Assembly (NCBI RefSeq): GCF_964340395.1
Contig: NC_135552.1
Coordinates: 8,109,494-8,173,493 of the forward strand
Origin: Glandiceps talaboti
Taxonomy: Eukaryota > Hemichordata > Enteropneusta > Spengelidae
Direction of reading: 5' to 3'
Length of the DNA: 64,000 bases
Part shown: piece after piece, positions 25,601 to 59,041 of the stretch
How the letters are laid out: every line of letters begins with the position of its first letter
Numbering within the stretch: position 1 is the stretch's first letter
Program-made: the position numbers and the translations under genes
Notes under the pieces: model-generated
Databases searched by the model: none
The model's input: the letters and a program-made list of their open reading frames with translations, nothing else
Told to the model about the DNA's origin: nothing

Positions 25601-28600
25601 ACCAAATTACTCAGTATTGCACTGTCACAATCAAGTCCACAGTCGCTTGTGCGTCGGAGATAGGTTTTAAAGTATGAAACGTATACTATTGAAAAGTTTA
25701 TCTCAATAAAGGATTGCATATAAACCTGTAGCATGATTTTAATCGCATTTGACGCAAAATTGCGATTATTAAAACATGTTCTATGCATAGCAGACTGTGA
25801 TTAAGTCACAAGTTGTGTGTACATTTTGTGGCGTGTCATATGGACGAGAAAAATAAATGTAATTTGGTTTTAGCATAAGTATGTAATACATGTCATTAAG
25901 TAACAGCTGAGATGCAGATAATATTGTTCTAAGTTAAGGGAAACTGCAAAGATTTAAAGGATACGTTTGCACTGATTTTTCCACAATTGGGCTTCCAATT
26001 CTGTGTATTTCAGTAACATAAATGGTGAAGAAGAAACTGATAGTGTTTCTATTACATCTGTCAACAACTCAAGATCGAAAAAGTATGAAAATACATTATT
26101 TTTCGCGTTCTTTTTCATGTTTTCTGTAGAAAAAGAGAAATTGGACGCCTTTTTCCACGACAATGCTTAAAAAAGAGCATTCCTTTCAAGTAAAATGGTT
26201 CGTTTGATCATTTTTGCGACTTCCTTACTTTAATGATAGTCGTGCATAGCTACTGATTGGAAATGTGTGTATTTACATTTAAATAGATATACAGATAGAA
26301 AGACACATGAATACAAACATCATTAGTCATCTGAAGTTCTTGCATCTATTTGTATTGATATGAAAACAGAAGAAAACCTGAATGTACATTACAAATACTT
26401 CACACATCTGTACTAATTATCAATTATTATACAGTTGTAAGCAGTATGTTTTACATCTGTGTATCTGTGTGGGCTAGGACGTCAGGTGAATTTATCAATA
26501 AAACTATGTAAATCCACTCATACATATTTATTTAGACGCATTGGAGTCGGAACTAGCAAAGGGCATACCGTCAATAAGCAGTAACACAGCCACAAACTTT
26601 GACTGATTAAGAGTAATTGACATTTTGCTGGGGAGTCTGATGCGCCCTCTACGACAAATTCCTGAGTAACACACACACGGGGAGTGTGAGAGTCTGCCGT
26701 AAAGATGTTTTAGTATTTTAAATGCCTGACTGTAAAACGTTGAGTGTCGGCATTTTTGTCAATTGTTATAAATTTAAAGACGAAAAAAAAAAGTTTGATG
26801 GATGACAATTTTTTTGTCATCGTGAGCATGTGCTTCTGACAGAATCAGGTGCCCGCAGAAGTATCGCCCACACTCCGAGTTTAGCGTAAGTTCAGAAGTA
26901 CGGCGTCGATGTATTATGTACACACGTACACGATCTCAAGTCAAATGATTTTCCTTCCACGTTTTGTTTTTCAAAATTCGGTGAAGGCTGTTTTATGATT
27001 GATTAAACTTGTTCTATTTCCAAAAGCCACGGTGTCATCTCTGAAAGCCGGGGCAGTCAATCTTAACTAAACTACATGTATTACTATTCACGTCGTATTC
27101 GTTTCTAGACTAAAAGGCAAATATAACATCACCGTCACATGTGCGAGTACGAGTTCACATCGATACAACCACAAGCGATGTATTTCAAAACAAATGCATG
27201 CGGTACGGTGAATACTGATCGAGCCAAGTTTGGTCTCCGTAGCGGTAAATATAATCCCAGTATGTCTCTACGATGTTAGTCGATGTCATGACTAGCTGAT
27301 AGTGCCAACAAATATTGAACATTTTATGAACGGCTTAGATACATTTTAAGAGTCGCTTTCCTGAATAAAACAACCATTTTCAGATTGCATGCCGACATGG
27401 GCGACACATCAAGTAATCAAAGACACAACAACAAACAAATCCAAAGCAACTGTGTTTATTTATAGCAATCTGCGGATGGAAATCATGATTTTCCCAGGGA
27501 ATGATACGTAACACACGTCAATATTACACTGAGGACCTAACTGAAACATTGAAACATTTCAATTTTGCTCACATTGTACATTTGAGTCGTCATGGACTAT
27601 CGAACAGGCAATTTCAGGAACGACGATTTGCATCATACTCATAGACCTCATGTTTGCTTGTACCGCGCCGTTCACACGTGTGAGCTCACACTGTAGGCAA
27701 ACTCGCTCGAGCTCTGTCTTCTTGGGCTAATGGAATGCGTATGGTTGCCTGCAGACACAAATTTATGGTTGTCTGCAGACACAATTTTTTCTATGTAATT
27801 TTTATTGAAAATGCGTAAAATACATAAGATTTGCTGTAGTTCGGTGCGTAGTTTCAGAGGGAGTAATTCGAAACTTTAGTCTGACAATTGTCCTCCAAGG
27901 TCATATTCATATTAAATCTACCATCACACCACGTCTGCAAGCATGAGTCATGACTAGATATGATCACACGGAAACACTGTCCCTCCATTCTCAGCCAAGG
28001 CCTCGTAACGAAGTTTGGAACGTCTTTTACCTATTTTCGTTTTCGGCATCGTGGTAGTGTATGCCAAATATGGTAGTGAGTCTTCAAGGGTTGTCCAGCG
28101 GCAGCTAAAAGTTTTCATAACACGCTGTAGAAAGTCCTGAGCGACCGTATGCTCCGTATTGAAATCAAAGATACGCATGCGCAATATGCATGAGTTTGTT
28201 GATGTCCCCCTAGCCTTGACACAGTTGATCGCATTATCGAAACGCTACATATTAGCAATGTAAGCGGCCATATATCAGAGTGTTAACCTGTTTTCAAGCC
28301 ATATTACGATTTTTATTCATTCTAGAGGGTTCAAAGAGACAGAATCACTTTACGCGTTCGCAAGTATTGTTTTTACAAGTACCGCGAAATGGTCGCGAAG
28401 TTGTCAAAAAATGGGATTTTTTTGCCTTTTTGACCATTTAGAACGTTTCTTCATTTTACTCGTTCTAGCTTATTATACATGCTAGGGAATTCGGGTTTGT
28501 TTTATTTGATAATTGAGATGAAGGACGAGAAACTGGTTAGAGGGATTTTTTGTTAGTGAAACAGGCACTCGGCAATACTTTGTTGAAAATGGGGTACGCA

Positions 28601-29280
28601 TACAACAAAATTTGCCTTTTTGACAATTAATTTGAAGCATTTTGGATCAAAATTTCAAAATTTTGTCTAGACAGATTTTGACATGTATATTTATGATCAC
28701 AACTGTAAAAAAAAATTTAAAAAAAAATCAAAATTGCCTATTACAGAGTGGAAAATATGAAAAATATGATATAATAATATACACAGGTGTCAAATTTCAT
28801 CATAATTTAAACAAACTCTACTTTAATGTTTTTAATGTTATGATGAATATTAAAGGGACAAACTCAGAAAATTTGGTGTCAATATCTTTATTTTTAACAA
28901 AGTTACAACAATATTTCTACAATAAAGAATTGGATGAAAAATAGCCTATACAACAACCTTAACAGTTCAGATGACGTACCTTCCTGATAAACGAAGATAT
29001 CTGAATGATTGGTATAGTGGTCAGCCAATTAGAATGGCCTATAATCAACACTGTTAACTATTGATACTAACTTTTTAAATTTTTACTTCACTCAATTACT
29101 ATTACATGGCGAACAGCTTCTTTTTTTCGTCAATACATGTCACAATGCTCTCCTGGCAAACTACCACGTAATATGCTTGTCATTAAATGGCAATAGATTG
29201 TCCTCAAGATTGGTTCAGTTTTGATGGCGACTTTACTTTGTAAGTCATATTTGCGCATTCATCAGATTGATCAAAGCAAT
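22650..29280. other. Gene-poor intergenic stretch
   Basis: I found no exon chain with family resemblance on either strand. It contains the tatg microsatellite at 23152-23350, a duplicated tggttgcctgcagacacaaa-like segment near 27740-27785, and a moderately CpG-rich region at about 26.6-28.3 kb that could hold a promoter. Frames at 24785-25027 (+), 25348-25788 (-), 27954-28184 (-) and 28642-28944 (+) were examined and could not be tied to a family. Confidence 0.45.
23152..23350. repeat. (TATG)n microsatellite, two blocks
   Basis: A block of about 130 bases of tatg repeats, a short unique insert around 23282-23302, then a second degenerate block. Long frames reading Y-V-C-M repeats are artefacts. 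Confidence 0.97.
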
Positions 29281-29289
29281 ACGTGGTTC

Positions 29290-29972
29290 AAGCTATATGT
29301 TATAAATGAATGTAAAGGTTGATTGAATAAGGCTGTCCAAGTTATATTGCCATGTGTAAAAACGTAAAACTGACCGTGGACTTCCAATCAAGGCTAAGGT
29401 AACTAGTAGGTCGACTTCATATGAGTCGCACAATAAACACACTTCACTATACCATTGTGAAAATATAACCTTCCTGAATCTCTCAACAAACATAAACAAA
29501 TACTTATCTACATTTCTCATCGTTTGAGATTCCCAGAACTCCTGTACATTACAAATTAATAAAAGGTTCTTAGTGTCATTTACTCAGGGTTTCCTGGCTC
29601 TTAACCCCAGATTCTTCAATAATGTATAACATATTGTAGCATTTCTTAGGATATCTATATGATGGCATGGCAATTTTAACCATACAACGTTTGGCAGTAT
29701 ACAGGAAAGCCTAATACTGTTACATTTGGTGCATTTGTGGAAACTCCTAGAAATGTACGACAGGCTAGGTATTGGATTCTCTCAATGCATTCATGCCTCT
29801 GAAATTTCCATACCTCCGACCCATATGCCAGTATCGGTAAAATCAAAGATTTTGAAAAAACATCTCCAAAAGGTAGCATTCCTGTCTTTCTAGCTTGTAG
29901 CCCAACCAAGGCTAAGGAATAAGTCTGTGTAGTGTCCAATGAGGAATTATTAAGGTGTATCTGTTTTTCCAC
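29290..29972 (-). pseudogene. Non-LTR retrotransposon reverse-transcriptase remnant
   Basis: The minus-strand frame 29972-29676 contains the motifs KSLILPILAYGSEVW and ERIQYLACRTFLGV, characteristic of the region just after the catalytic fingers and palm in LINE-type reverse transcriptases (L-P-x-L-x-Y-G-x-E-V-W, then F-x-x-x-x-L-G). Downstream, in shifted frames (29520-29293), F-V-E-R-F-R-K-V-like text resembles the continuing C-terminal region. Stops and frameshifts interrupt it and the catalytic palm (YxDD region) is absent, so this is a dead 5'-truncated copy. Confidence 0.75.
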
Positions 29973-30090
29973 TTAAAAGATAATAAAAAACACGTAATGC
30001 TACATTCTTTAACCTCTCATGTACTACAGCTTTTGTTGTAACATTATTTGTAAAATGTGACCTCACACATTATTCTGCCTAATGCTAAGT

Positions 30091-30483
30091 TCAGTCCCCT
30101 AAACCAAGATAAACTTTCATTTGACTAATAATCAGTTCATCATTCCTAATTGTTTCATTCTCTGTCTCCATGACGACTGGGTCATCCACATCTTCTGTTG
30201 TTCCTCCCAAAGCGCTGATCGGCTCTACCTGTGTATTCTCGGGCATAGATGACAGTTCTCGAGTTGAAACTTCTACAACGGTTACCGATTTGTTTGCTAC
30301 TCCTCGTTCCTTTTCACTTCCAGTAACTTCACAATTTCCATCCTCAGTTATAGTATCTCTTTTTTGAAGTATACCATTGACCATTAGAAACATACCAAGC
30401 GGTAATGCCTGGAGGCGAGATAGAGCAAAATCACAAGTCACGGGTTTTCCCCCGCAAATTAAAGTTATAACGACTAATTGCAA
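30091..30483 (-). CDS. Unassigned open segment, possibly a kinase-related terminal exon
   Basis: A 130-codon open segment ends in a stop at 30091. Its first part contains KPVTCDFALSRLQAL, which resembles the DFG-loop strand of a protein kinase (x-x-C-D-F-G-L-A-R-L) with Gly replaced by Ala. The rest is acidic and low in hydrophobic residues, like a disordered tail. A kinase-like exon lies upstream at 30882-31052. Joining the two in frame needs a weak alternative donor (phase 1), so the link is uncertain. It could instead be part of the adjoining retrotransposon remnant. Confidence 0.3.
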   Translation of the reverse strand: MQLVVITLICGGKPVTCDFALSRLQALPLGMFLMVNGILQKRDTITEDGNCEVTGSEKERGVANKSVTVVEVSTRELSSMPENTQVEPISALGGTTEDVDDPVVMETENETIRNDELIISQMKVYLGLGD

Positions 30484-30611
30484 TTAAGTCATCGCAAAAT
30501 ATATACACTGATTATTCATGAAAAAATACATCAGTGCATGTGGATGAAAACAGGTAGATAGATTGATGGAGATAGATATATAGATAAACAGGTAGAAAAA
30601 TGATAGACTAG

Positions 30612-30661
30612 CAGACAGACAGACAGACAGACAGACATACAGACAGACAGACAGACAGACG
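30612..30661. repeat. (CAGA)n microsatellite
   Basis: About 12 copies of caga/gaca with one interruption. Confidence 0.9.
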
Positions 30662-30881
30662 TATATTAGCATTGTAAATAGTGTATGTTAGGCTCCCATA
30701 TTATTGAATAAAAGGAAAAGAAATTATTTCATTGTTGTACTAAGATATGCATAGCAACCTTCATTAATTTGCTGATTTCTTTGGGTTCTTTTTTGTTCAT
30801 TTGTTTGCTAAATAGTTTATTTGTGTTTCACTTCATATAGAAATAACAGACCCTTGATGCAAAAATATCACATAGACTTAC

Positions 30882-31052
30882 GTCACTCTTTACAATTACA
30901 ATCTGACCAAAGTCGATGTTACCATGACAATGGCTGACATCATGTATCGTCTGAAGAGCTATCACTACATCTTCTAACAAAGAAGCCTTATGATCATCAC
31001 CTACAAGATTCCATTTGGTGAACGTAGTAAATGGAATCAGTGTAACTTTCTT
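30882..31052 (-). CDS. Protein-kinase-like exon (alpha-E helix and catalytic-loop region)
   Basis: A 57-codon, phase 0-0 exon candidate with acceptor tttgaaaaccag and a perfect donor gtaagtctatg. It reads LLEDVVIALQTIHDVSHCHG and then N-I, closely resembling the alpha-E helix plus H-x-D/H-G-N-I catalytic loop of protein kinases. The catalytic Asp (HRD) is replaced (HCHGN), so an active kinase is unlikely; pseudokinases often show HGN here. No ATP-binding lobe or complete C-lobe was found nearby. It may be an isolated exon of a gene whose other exons I missed, or a pseudogene fragment. Confidence 0.4.
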
Positions 31053-31777
31053 CTGGTTTTCAAAGATTGGAGACCAGCATATACGTAAACGGGATACGCT
31101 TTGTTTTTGCACTCTTTTGAATATGGGTCACCCACAAGTAGAAATCAGATATTATGTTGAAAAATCACTTTTTGGGTTTTCTTCACAATTTCGAAGTAGG
31201 ACACCTATATTGTTTGTTGATGAAATTTGACATCCGAAATCAAACAAGAAATTGGAGTAAATTGGCAACAAACACACATATGCATGGAACCATTGTAAAC
31301 AGCTGAAGTGGCCTGTCAACTATTATAATAACTATCAATTTTGATTGGCACTGCTCAAAAAATGGTCATGGTTACCATACAAAATGTGGTTAAGGTTACT
31401 ATACAAGACATTATGGTCGTCATGGTTACAAGGAACGTTACCATGGTAACAGGAAACAACAAATCTGACACTGGGAAACATGTGAAACACACCTGCACAT
31501 CCCTTCCTCTACACACAACTACGTACATACACGGGATACTATTATAACACAGAATGTTAAAATTTGAAAGTACTTCTTTTATTTATAGTTACATGTACAT
31601 ATATATCATACATATTGACATGAATTCAATAAATTAATTTTGTATTGTACATTTTTCGATTTCAGTTACCATAATAATGATAACAGCAATACTAGCAATA
31701 TTACACACACATATACCATTTGGTATTATTAAAGTAGTGCTCAAAGCACTGTATAATTATTATCCCTACATGTACCA

Positions 31778-32305
31778 GAGACTTGTTATGGTACAACCTC
31801 TTATACCCCTAGCAGAGACAAGTTGTGGTATAACCACTTATACCCCTAGCAGAGACATGGCATGGTACAACCATTTATACCCCTCACAGAGACATGTCAT
31901 GGTACAACCACTTATACCCCTAGCACAGAGACATGTTATGGTATAACCACTTATACCCCTAGCAGAGACAAGTTATGGTATAACCACTTATACCCCTAGC
32001 ACATACAGAGACGTGTTATGGTATAACCACTTATACTTCTATCACATAGACATGTCATGGTATAACCACTTATACCCCTAGTAGAGACATGTTATGATAC
32101 AGCCACTTATACCCCTAACACACAGACATGTTATGGTACAACCATTTATACCCCTAACACACAGACATGTTATAGTACAACCACTTATACACCTAGCACA
32201 GAGACATGTTATGGTACAACCATTTATACCCCTAGCAGAGACATATTATGGTATAACCATGTATACCTCTAGCACATAGACATGTTATGGGACAACCATT
32301 GTACT
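31778..32305. repeat. Minisatellite of about 38 bp, about 13 copies
   Basis: The unit contains agagacatgttatggtataa followed by ccacttatacccctagc. Spacing varies from about 37 to 47 bases because of short insertions (acatac, acacac). It lies just downstream of the transposase-like gene. Open frames through it repeat Q-P-L-I-P-L and are artefacts. Confidence 0.95.
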
Positions 32306-32598
32306 TCTTCAACTCCCCTGAGAGCACATAATCCATTCTACCACTGACAACAGTCAGGATTAAATCCTTCACATTAAAATCTCTATCCTACCAGGTGAGG
32401 TCCTTATTCATGTAGCTTGGATGACTTAGACAAAATGACTGAAATCTAATGATTTTTAAAATGGTAAATTACAATATAGTATCACTTATTACAATTGACG
32501 AGAACACACTTTAAGCGTTTCAGTTGTATCAAAGCTTCAAAAAGATATTTTCTTCCACTCTTTCAGGGAAACACAATATCAGGTGAAATTAAAATGAA

Positions 32599-32850
32599 CT
32601 ATTTCTTTCTTCTTGCCATCTTTAGAGCATCCATGTGTTGCTTGCCTAATGCTGCTGATGGATCTTGTTGCTGTTGTGTTTCAGTTGCAGGGGGTATTAT
32701 ATAAATGTGAACTGGTGCTGGAAGGAAGTCAAGCCTTTTATCATCAGGAATGAAACGATCATACATTTCATGAAGTTGTTTTACCTTTTCAGGTTTAAGA
32801 GCTCTTGGTGTGATGTTTTCAGATGGGTAGGCTGTCCCCTCAATTGTCAT
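32599..32850 (-). CDS. Transposase-like gene, exon 5 (terminal)
   Basis: It begins in phase 0 after acceptor cattttgtag. It contains a Pro-rich stretch, a QQQQ run and a basic end KMARRKK before the stop. Confidence 0.78.
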   Translation of the reverse strand: MTIEGTAYPSENITPRALKPEKVKQLHEMYDRFIPDDKRLDFLPAPVHIYIIPPATETQQQQDPSAALGKQHMDALKMARRKK

Positions 32851-35800
32851 CTACAAAATGAATTAAGATATTTTTAATTATGAAGTACATGTCATTCTAA
32901 AATAAAATTCAATTCTTGTAAACATCACATAAATGTAAAATGAATGTAAAGCTGGTACTGTACATAAAGTAAAGAATTGTAATAGAGATATAAACCATAA
33001 TACACTAAAGTGCCAGTATATTACCTGTGGTGTTATATTCTTCCATGGACCACTGTCTAAGTTATCTCTTGCCAAGACAACAACTGCACCATCTTGTCTT
33101 TCTCCCATGATATCGTGATAGCTACCAATACCATGAACCACTAAGCTACCATAGTGGAACCGTAATGATGTACGCCAGTCAGCAAAGTCAGTCTCAGAAA
33201 GGATCTACTCAATAACGATAACAAAAGTATACAAATTCAATCATAAAATGATAAAGCTCAAATCTATTTCCCTTAAGATTGTTTTATCATAATTTCTACT
33301 TTAAAGAGCACTGTTATATCAATGAGAACACTACCCTAATGTCTTAGAATAGATCACTTAAAGCTGTAACTCAATCTTTCATGAAACCTAGCTTTTGATT
33401 TAGTTCCCATATAATCTTCAGACAGAGAAGATAATCATGTAATTGTCATCGTTAGGCCAGGTATAGCCCAGAGATGTCTTTGTGTTACTATGGTATATCC
33501 CTACACGAAGCAAAGGCATATGTACTTAAAATAAATAAAATGTATTTTGAATTTGAAATTACTACCAACTGCTCTGCTTGAGCTAAATGGATCCTAAATG
33601 ATGCAATCATCACCACATATGTGGCAAGATGGTGTATAACAAGTGCCTGAACTAATGTGAGCTTGACTTGGATTTTAACAGTGCTGTTGATAGTAATTTC
33701 AAAACACATCCCTGTGCTTCAATGTGCATGTGAATTGGTTTAGTGTAGATAGCTATTATAATAACACCAACAGAAGTCTCTGGGCTAGTCCATTTACAGC
33801 TATTTCAGACTTACTGTGCCAATGTCATGTGTTAAAAACAAAATAACAATGATACATATACTAGTAAACAATACCTTTGCTTCACTGTATGTTGATGCCA
33901 CAGTTTCAATGTCATGGGTATTGAAGATATCACATTTCTTCATTGATGATGACATGCATGCAAATATCCAGTCAGGCATAAACTTTGAATGTCCAGCAAG
34001 CAAAAAACAGATTCTGATATACTGCAGAGTTTCATGTCTGAAAATAAAGAAAGTAAATGCTATGGTGTTACAAACATGCATAGTTGAACATTGATAAATG
34101 TGCACTAAAATCATCAATACTGAATACATTTTGATATTAATTTCATGTATCAGTTTAGTTTATTGAACAAGACAATTAGTGTGTACAAATACATGATATC
34201 AAACTGACTAACCTTTCCATCATTTCTTTAATCCAGCAAACTAGCCATGTGTTTTTGTTAGTACTTGGAGCATTATCCATGAATACCATGGCCTTTGTTG
34301 TCCAGGATAGATCCAAACTCCTCATGTGCTTGTCTAAAATTGATAATGTGTGGTTGCTATTTTTTGGTCCACACCTTTCATCAAATATGTAGGAATATGC
34401 CTTGCCAAAATTATGATGAACAATGACTGCATCATCAACACAAAGCTTCATCTTGTAATATGATATGGCTGGTTGTGGTGTCAAATGCCATTGTGGTACA
34501 GTGACAACCATTTTGTAGTCAATGCTAAAGCAAGCAACATAATTTGTTTTCTCTTCAAGGAGTGTTATTTCTTCCTCATCAGTTCTTACATCTTTACTTT
34601 CCAAATCTTCAATCATTTGCTGACTTTGCCATGCTGTATTGCAAGACTGTTTATAGAAGTGCTGTGCTATAGTTGCCTTTTCTTTATGTTCTGCTATATG
34701 CAACTTTAGACTGTCTATGGTTGTTTTTATCCTCAGTAATTCTCCCTCATCAGTATCACCACACTCTGTCATTCTCTGTACTATTGTGGATTTAGTACAG
34801 ATTTCTTTGCTGACCTCTTTGCAAGTATTGCAGTAGTCTGATTTGTGTGGGTGAATTGAATGACGGCTTCTGTACTGAGATAACCAGCCCTCTGCTGCAC
34901 TGCTACTTACGGTTTCTCTTCCAAGCTGTTGTTGATTGGAGTTGAAGACACCAATGAAAGAATGCTTCAGTTTAGTTTCATAGTTATTTTCTGAAATCCT
35001 GGGAATAGACAATCGGGTAAATACTGGTAAAAAGTAGAACAAAGGACCCTTGTGTTCTTCATGACGACCTGTTGGATAGGAGTTTGCATCAGCAAATGTT
35101 AGGAATTGTTCCTTCAGAACAGTTTTATTGTTGTTTGACAATCTCCCTTCCAGACCATGTCGGGCTGAAAACTGTCTGACCTCCACTTCATCCTCTTCAC
35201 AGACACCGGTCCACCAGTCATTCCAGTCTACAGTTGGGTCTGGAATAAGAACGTACTTCTCCAGTTTCTGAAGGAGGACATCTTTCTTTTTTAATGACAC
35301 CACTGGATTTAGGAATTCTTGTTGTTTGATATTTCTTTGGCTGGCCAATCGCTGGCGTGATACACCAAGCACACTGACAATACACTCTTGGCAGAATAAA
35401 TAATTTCCTGCAGGGTCAAATAAACTTCCTCTAATCCATTTATTTTCTTCTATGATGTTCCTCCATTGTCTGTTGTCTGTTTTAAGGGGTTCCAGGTGTG
35501 CTTTTTTTCTTTTTTTGAGTGTACTGCAACAATGTTGGATGGTAAAGAATCCAACAGCTGCTTGTGTTAATATGGGTTCACAAACTGGACATACTCCAAC
35601 TTTAAAAGTAAAAGAATCATCTGAATGAAAAAAAGATGAAAATGATAATTAGTTTGATAATAAATATAATGATATCAACACTTTGAGGACTTGGTTTCTA
35701 ATACATCTATACATGTAAAAACATCCTAAAGTAGGGTGTCTGTCTTTAAAGGATGGAACAAGTTGACAAAGATAACTTATGTGAAATTACAAAGGTTACA

Positions 35801-36638
35801 AGACACAAGGAGCTGAACTTTTTAGTACAAATGTATTTAGCTTTCAATCTGTCTTGTCGACAATCGTCATCAGATCAACATAGTTCCAGAGTTACTAAAG
35901 AGGTTAACTATGGAATTTGTGCTACTGATGAAAATTTATCAATGAAAGACAGATTGAAACCTCATAGTAAAATGCTTGTGCATTACATTTACCTTTGTAA
36001 TTGATCTATCAATGTGATGAACATTTTCTGTCAATAACTTTACTTCAAATGTAAAAACAAAACAAAACATAAAACTGGGGGACTGGGAGTTACAACTAGA
36101 TTTAAAATTATAGTACTGTAATACAGGAATTTTGAAGTGTGTCATGTACTCAATATTCTGATTGTAGTTTTATACTAAAACCAATGCTATCATCCATAAC
36201 GGTACACAAGTTCAACACGGTGACATTTTTCAGACATTAGCAAATTATGGACTTTGTTTACATCATAAATCTACCGTATGTTTACATCACCTATCAAGTT
36301 CAAGAGGTTTTTTTCTATTCAAAGATACTGATGACACCGTATTAATGTAGTACTACACATTAAAAAACGAATACAGCCAAAACTATACTAATAGAATCAT
36401 GACAGGATCGACAATCAACTTTTGTAACAGCTACACAAACTTTTTTAGACCTGGACTTACCAACATGTTTGGTTAAATCCCGTGTGAGGTCAGGTCGGAG
36501 AGTGTAACTCGAACGAGAAACTCCTCGCAAATACCCACCAAGTCGGTCTGGTGACTCAGTCTCCTCGGGTACATAGTCTGGGTCCTGACTAGATGTCTGT
36601 GATGACGCCAAACTGGATGTTGGATCCAGGTTCTCCAT
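32599..36638 (-). CDS. Transposase-like zinc-binding protein, complete 5-exon gene
   Basis: Exons 36638-36461, 35620-34213, 34037-33875, 33204-33025 and 32850-32599 join with consensus splice sites into 2,181 bases, which is 726 residues plus stop. The N-terminus is Ser/Pro-rich. Next come paired cysteines (CPVC, HCC, CQEC), a likely zinc ribbon, and later a CNTC pair. The long middle has a charged helical segment, then the strands CFSIDYKM, YSYIFDERCG, and MVFMDNAPSTNKNTW, then LLAGHSKFMPDWIF. This order of Asp-bearing strands and the D-N-x-x-x-x-N-K-N signature recalls the RNase H fold of DDE transposases and a widespread invertebrate domain of unknown function (I believe the DUF7869 type; not checked). 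The C-terminus ends in a basic RRKK. The intact frame with four introns argues for a domesticated or recently active copy rather than a dead element. Molecular function is not known. Confidence 0.8.
33025..33204 (-). CDS. Transposase-like gene, exon 4
   Basis: A 180-base, phase 0-0 exon with acceptor ttattgagtag and donor gtaatata. It encodes TDFADWRTSLR and later RDNLDSGPWKNITPQ. Confidence 0.78.
33875..34037 (-). CDS. Transposase-like gene, exon 3
   Basis: A 163-base exon with acceptor tttattttcag and donor gtattgttt. It encodes the conserved LLAGHSKFMPDWIFACM segment and completes an Arg codon split by the intron. Confidence 0.82.
34213..35620 (-). CDS. Transposase-like gene, exon 2 (main)
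   Basis: A 1,408-base exon with acceptor tttttcattcag and donor gttagtcag. It carries the cysteine pairs CPVC and CQEC near its start, the CNTC pair in the middle, and the Asp-bearing strands SIDYKM and VFMDNAPSTNKN near its end. Confidence 0.85.
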
Positions 36639-36684
36639 TTCTGTTGACGGCGAAAGTGCACAAAATGAGTGGGCGCCATGATTA
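36461..36684 (-). CDS. Transposase-like gene, exon 1 with start codon and 5' UTR end
   Basis: The ATG at 36638 begins MENLDPTSSLASSQTSSQD, and the exon ends at donor gtaagtcc in phase 1. An acceptor (gacctcacag) at about 36685 marks the exon start. An earlier out-of-frame ATG at 36679 opens a 68-codon frame that overlaps the main start and ends at 36473. Confidence 0.7.
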
Positions 36685-37226
36685 CTGTGAGGTCAGGGGT
36701 CACCTTGTGTGTCAACAAAAGTTTACAGGGCAAAGGTGAACGATTAGCGTAATTCATTCACACATCAATTTCCACTGTGACTCAAGAACAACGCAAGGAA
36801 CATGAGGAACGTAGTTGTTGCTTGTGGTCTGAGGCTTTGCCTACTTTAGCATATTTAATACGGACAATACCATTAAACCGGAAATGTGTGGAAGATGAGA
36901 TAACTGTCAATGCATCGTGTACATCGATATATACAGTAAAACTATCGATAATTCAATGATTCATCAATCAGGAAAGATTGTAGCCACCCTTGAAAAAACA
37001 GTTTTCATGAACATTCGTAGGAATTATAGGTTAGGGTGTTATTTACGACATATCTAAACGTTTTCAAAGTTGACGATAACAAATATTCATGGCGGGAAAA
37101 TACATCGTTCATCTGAACTAAGAATAGATCGTTTATTTTTTACGAAGTTTTCTAAATAGTCTAAAAAGTGTCATTTTATGTAATACCATTCATAAAAATT
37201 ATCAAAGAGTGGTATAAAGCACTTAC

Positions 37227-37350
37227 CTCAATGATGGTTTGAACTATTGATTCGATATTGTTGTACTAATAACAAGTAGCAAAGAAACAGTTTCGTTAGT
37301 TCAGCTCCAAAGCTTCGGTCATCAAGTCCTGTCACTCAGTGAGCGAGGCG
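37227..37350 (-). other. Probable 5' UTR exon of the transposase-like gene
   Basis: A strong donor gtaagtgc (minus sense) at 37221-37226 ends a non-coding segment. The acceptor at 36685 would receive it. The upper end is not defined. The segment contains gcgaggcgcgcg, a locally CpG-rich patch consistent with a promoter. Confidence 0.45.
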
Positions 37351-37759
37351 CGCGTTGTTTCGTCTTATTTGCATAACAATACAGAGAAACTAATATCTGA
37401 TTTCTACTTGTGTGTGACCCATATCTTTGCTGATAAGATAAGGAGAAAATAAGAAAAAAAAGGTATGAAATAACAGTAAATTTAGTTGTAATTGGCACCT
37501 TAGAAATGCCAGTGCATTAAGAAGTAATAAATTAATGTATTTAGCGAATCTCCTTTAATATTCTCATTTATAGATTTAGCCAGACACCCTAGAAATGTAT
37601 TCCTGGTACAATGTTAGTAAAAATAGGGATGAAGTATGGTGGCCCACAGGTGACATATGAACAATACATTTGAGGAATAAATAATTAATTTTTTGAGAGC
37701 AAAATTTTTAATTCAAGGATAAAACTTTTCTTTCATAATACAAAACATTATTTGTTTTG
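37351..37759. other. Intergenic stretch between transposase-like gene and receptor gene
   Basis: AT-rich 3' flank of the receptor gene. A minus-strand ATTAAA (tttaat at 37707-37712) about 48 bases past the receptor stop could serve as polyadenylation signal. No coding signal. Confidence 0.5.

Positions 37760-59041
<21,282 letters not shown>

Noticed and set aside
25348-25788. Two consecutive minus-strand frames, considered as a retroelement
   Set aside because: No reverse-transcriptase, integrase or other motif could be identified.
27954-28184. 76-codon minus-strand frame with a basic MPKTKIGKRRSKLRYEALAE start inside it
   Set aside because: It looks a little like a true N-terminus, but there is no clear donor after it, no partner exon and no known family.
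31677-32279. Frames of repeated H-V-M-V-Q-P-L-I-P-L
   Set aside because: They follow the minisatellite unit; not a tandem-repeat protein with start context or splice signals.
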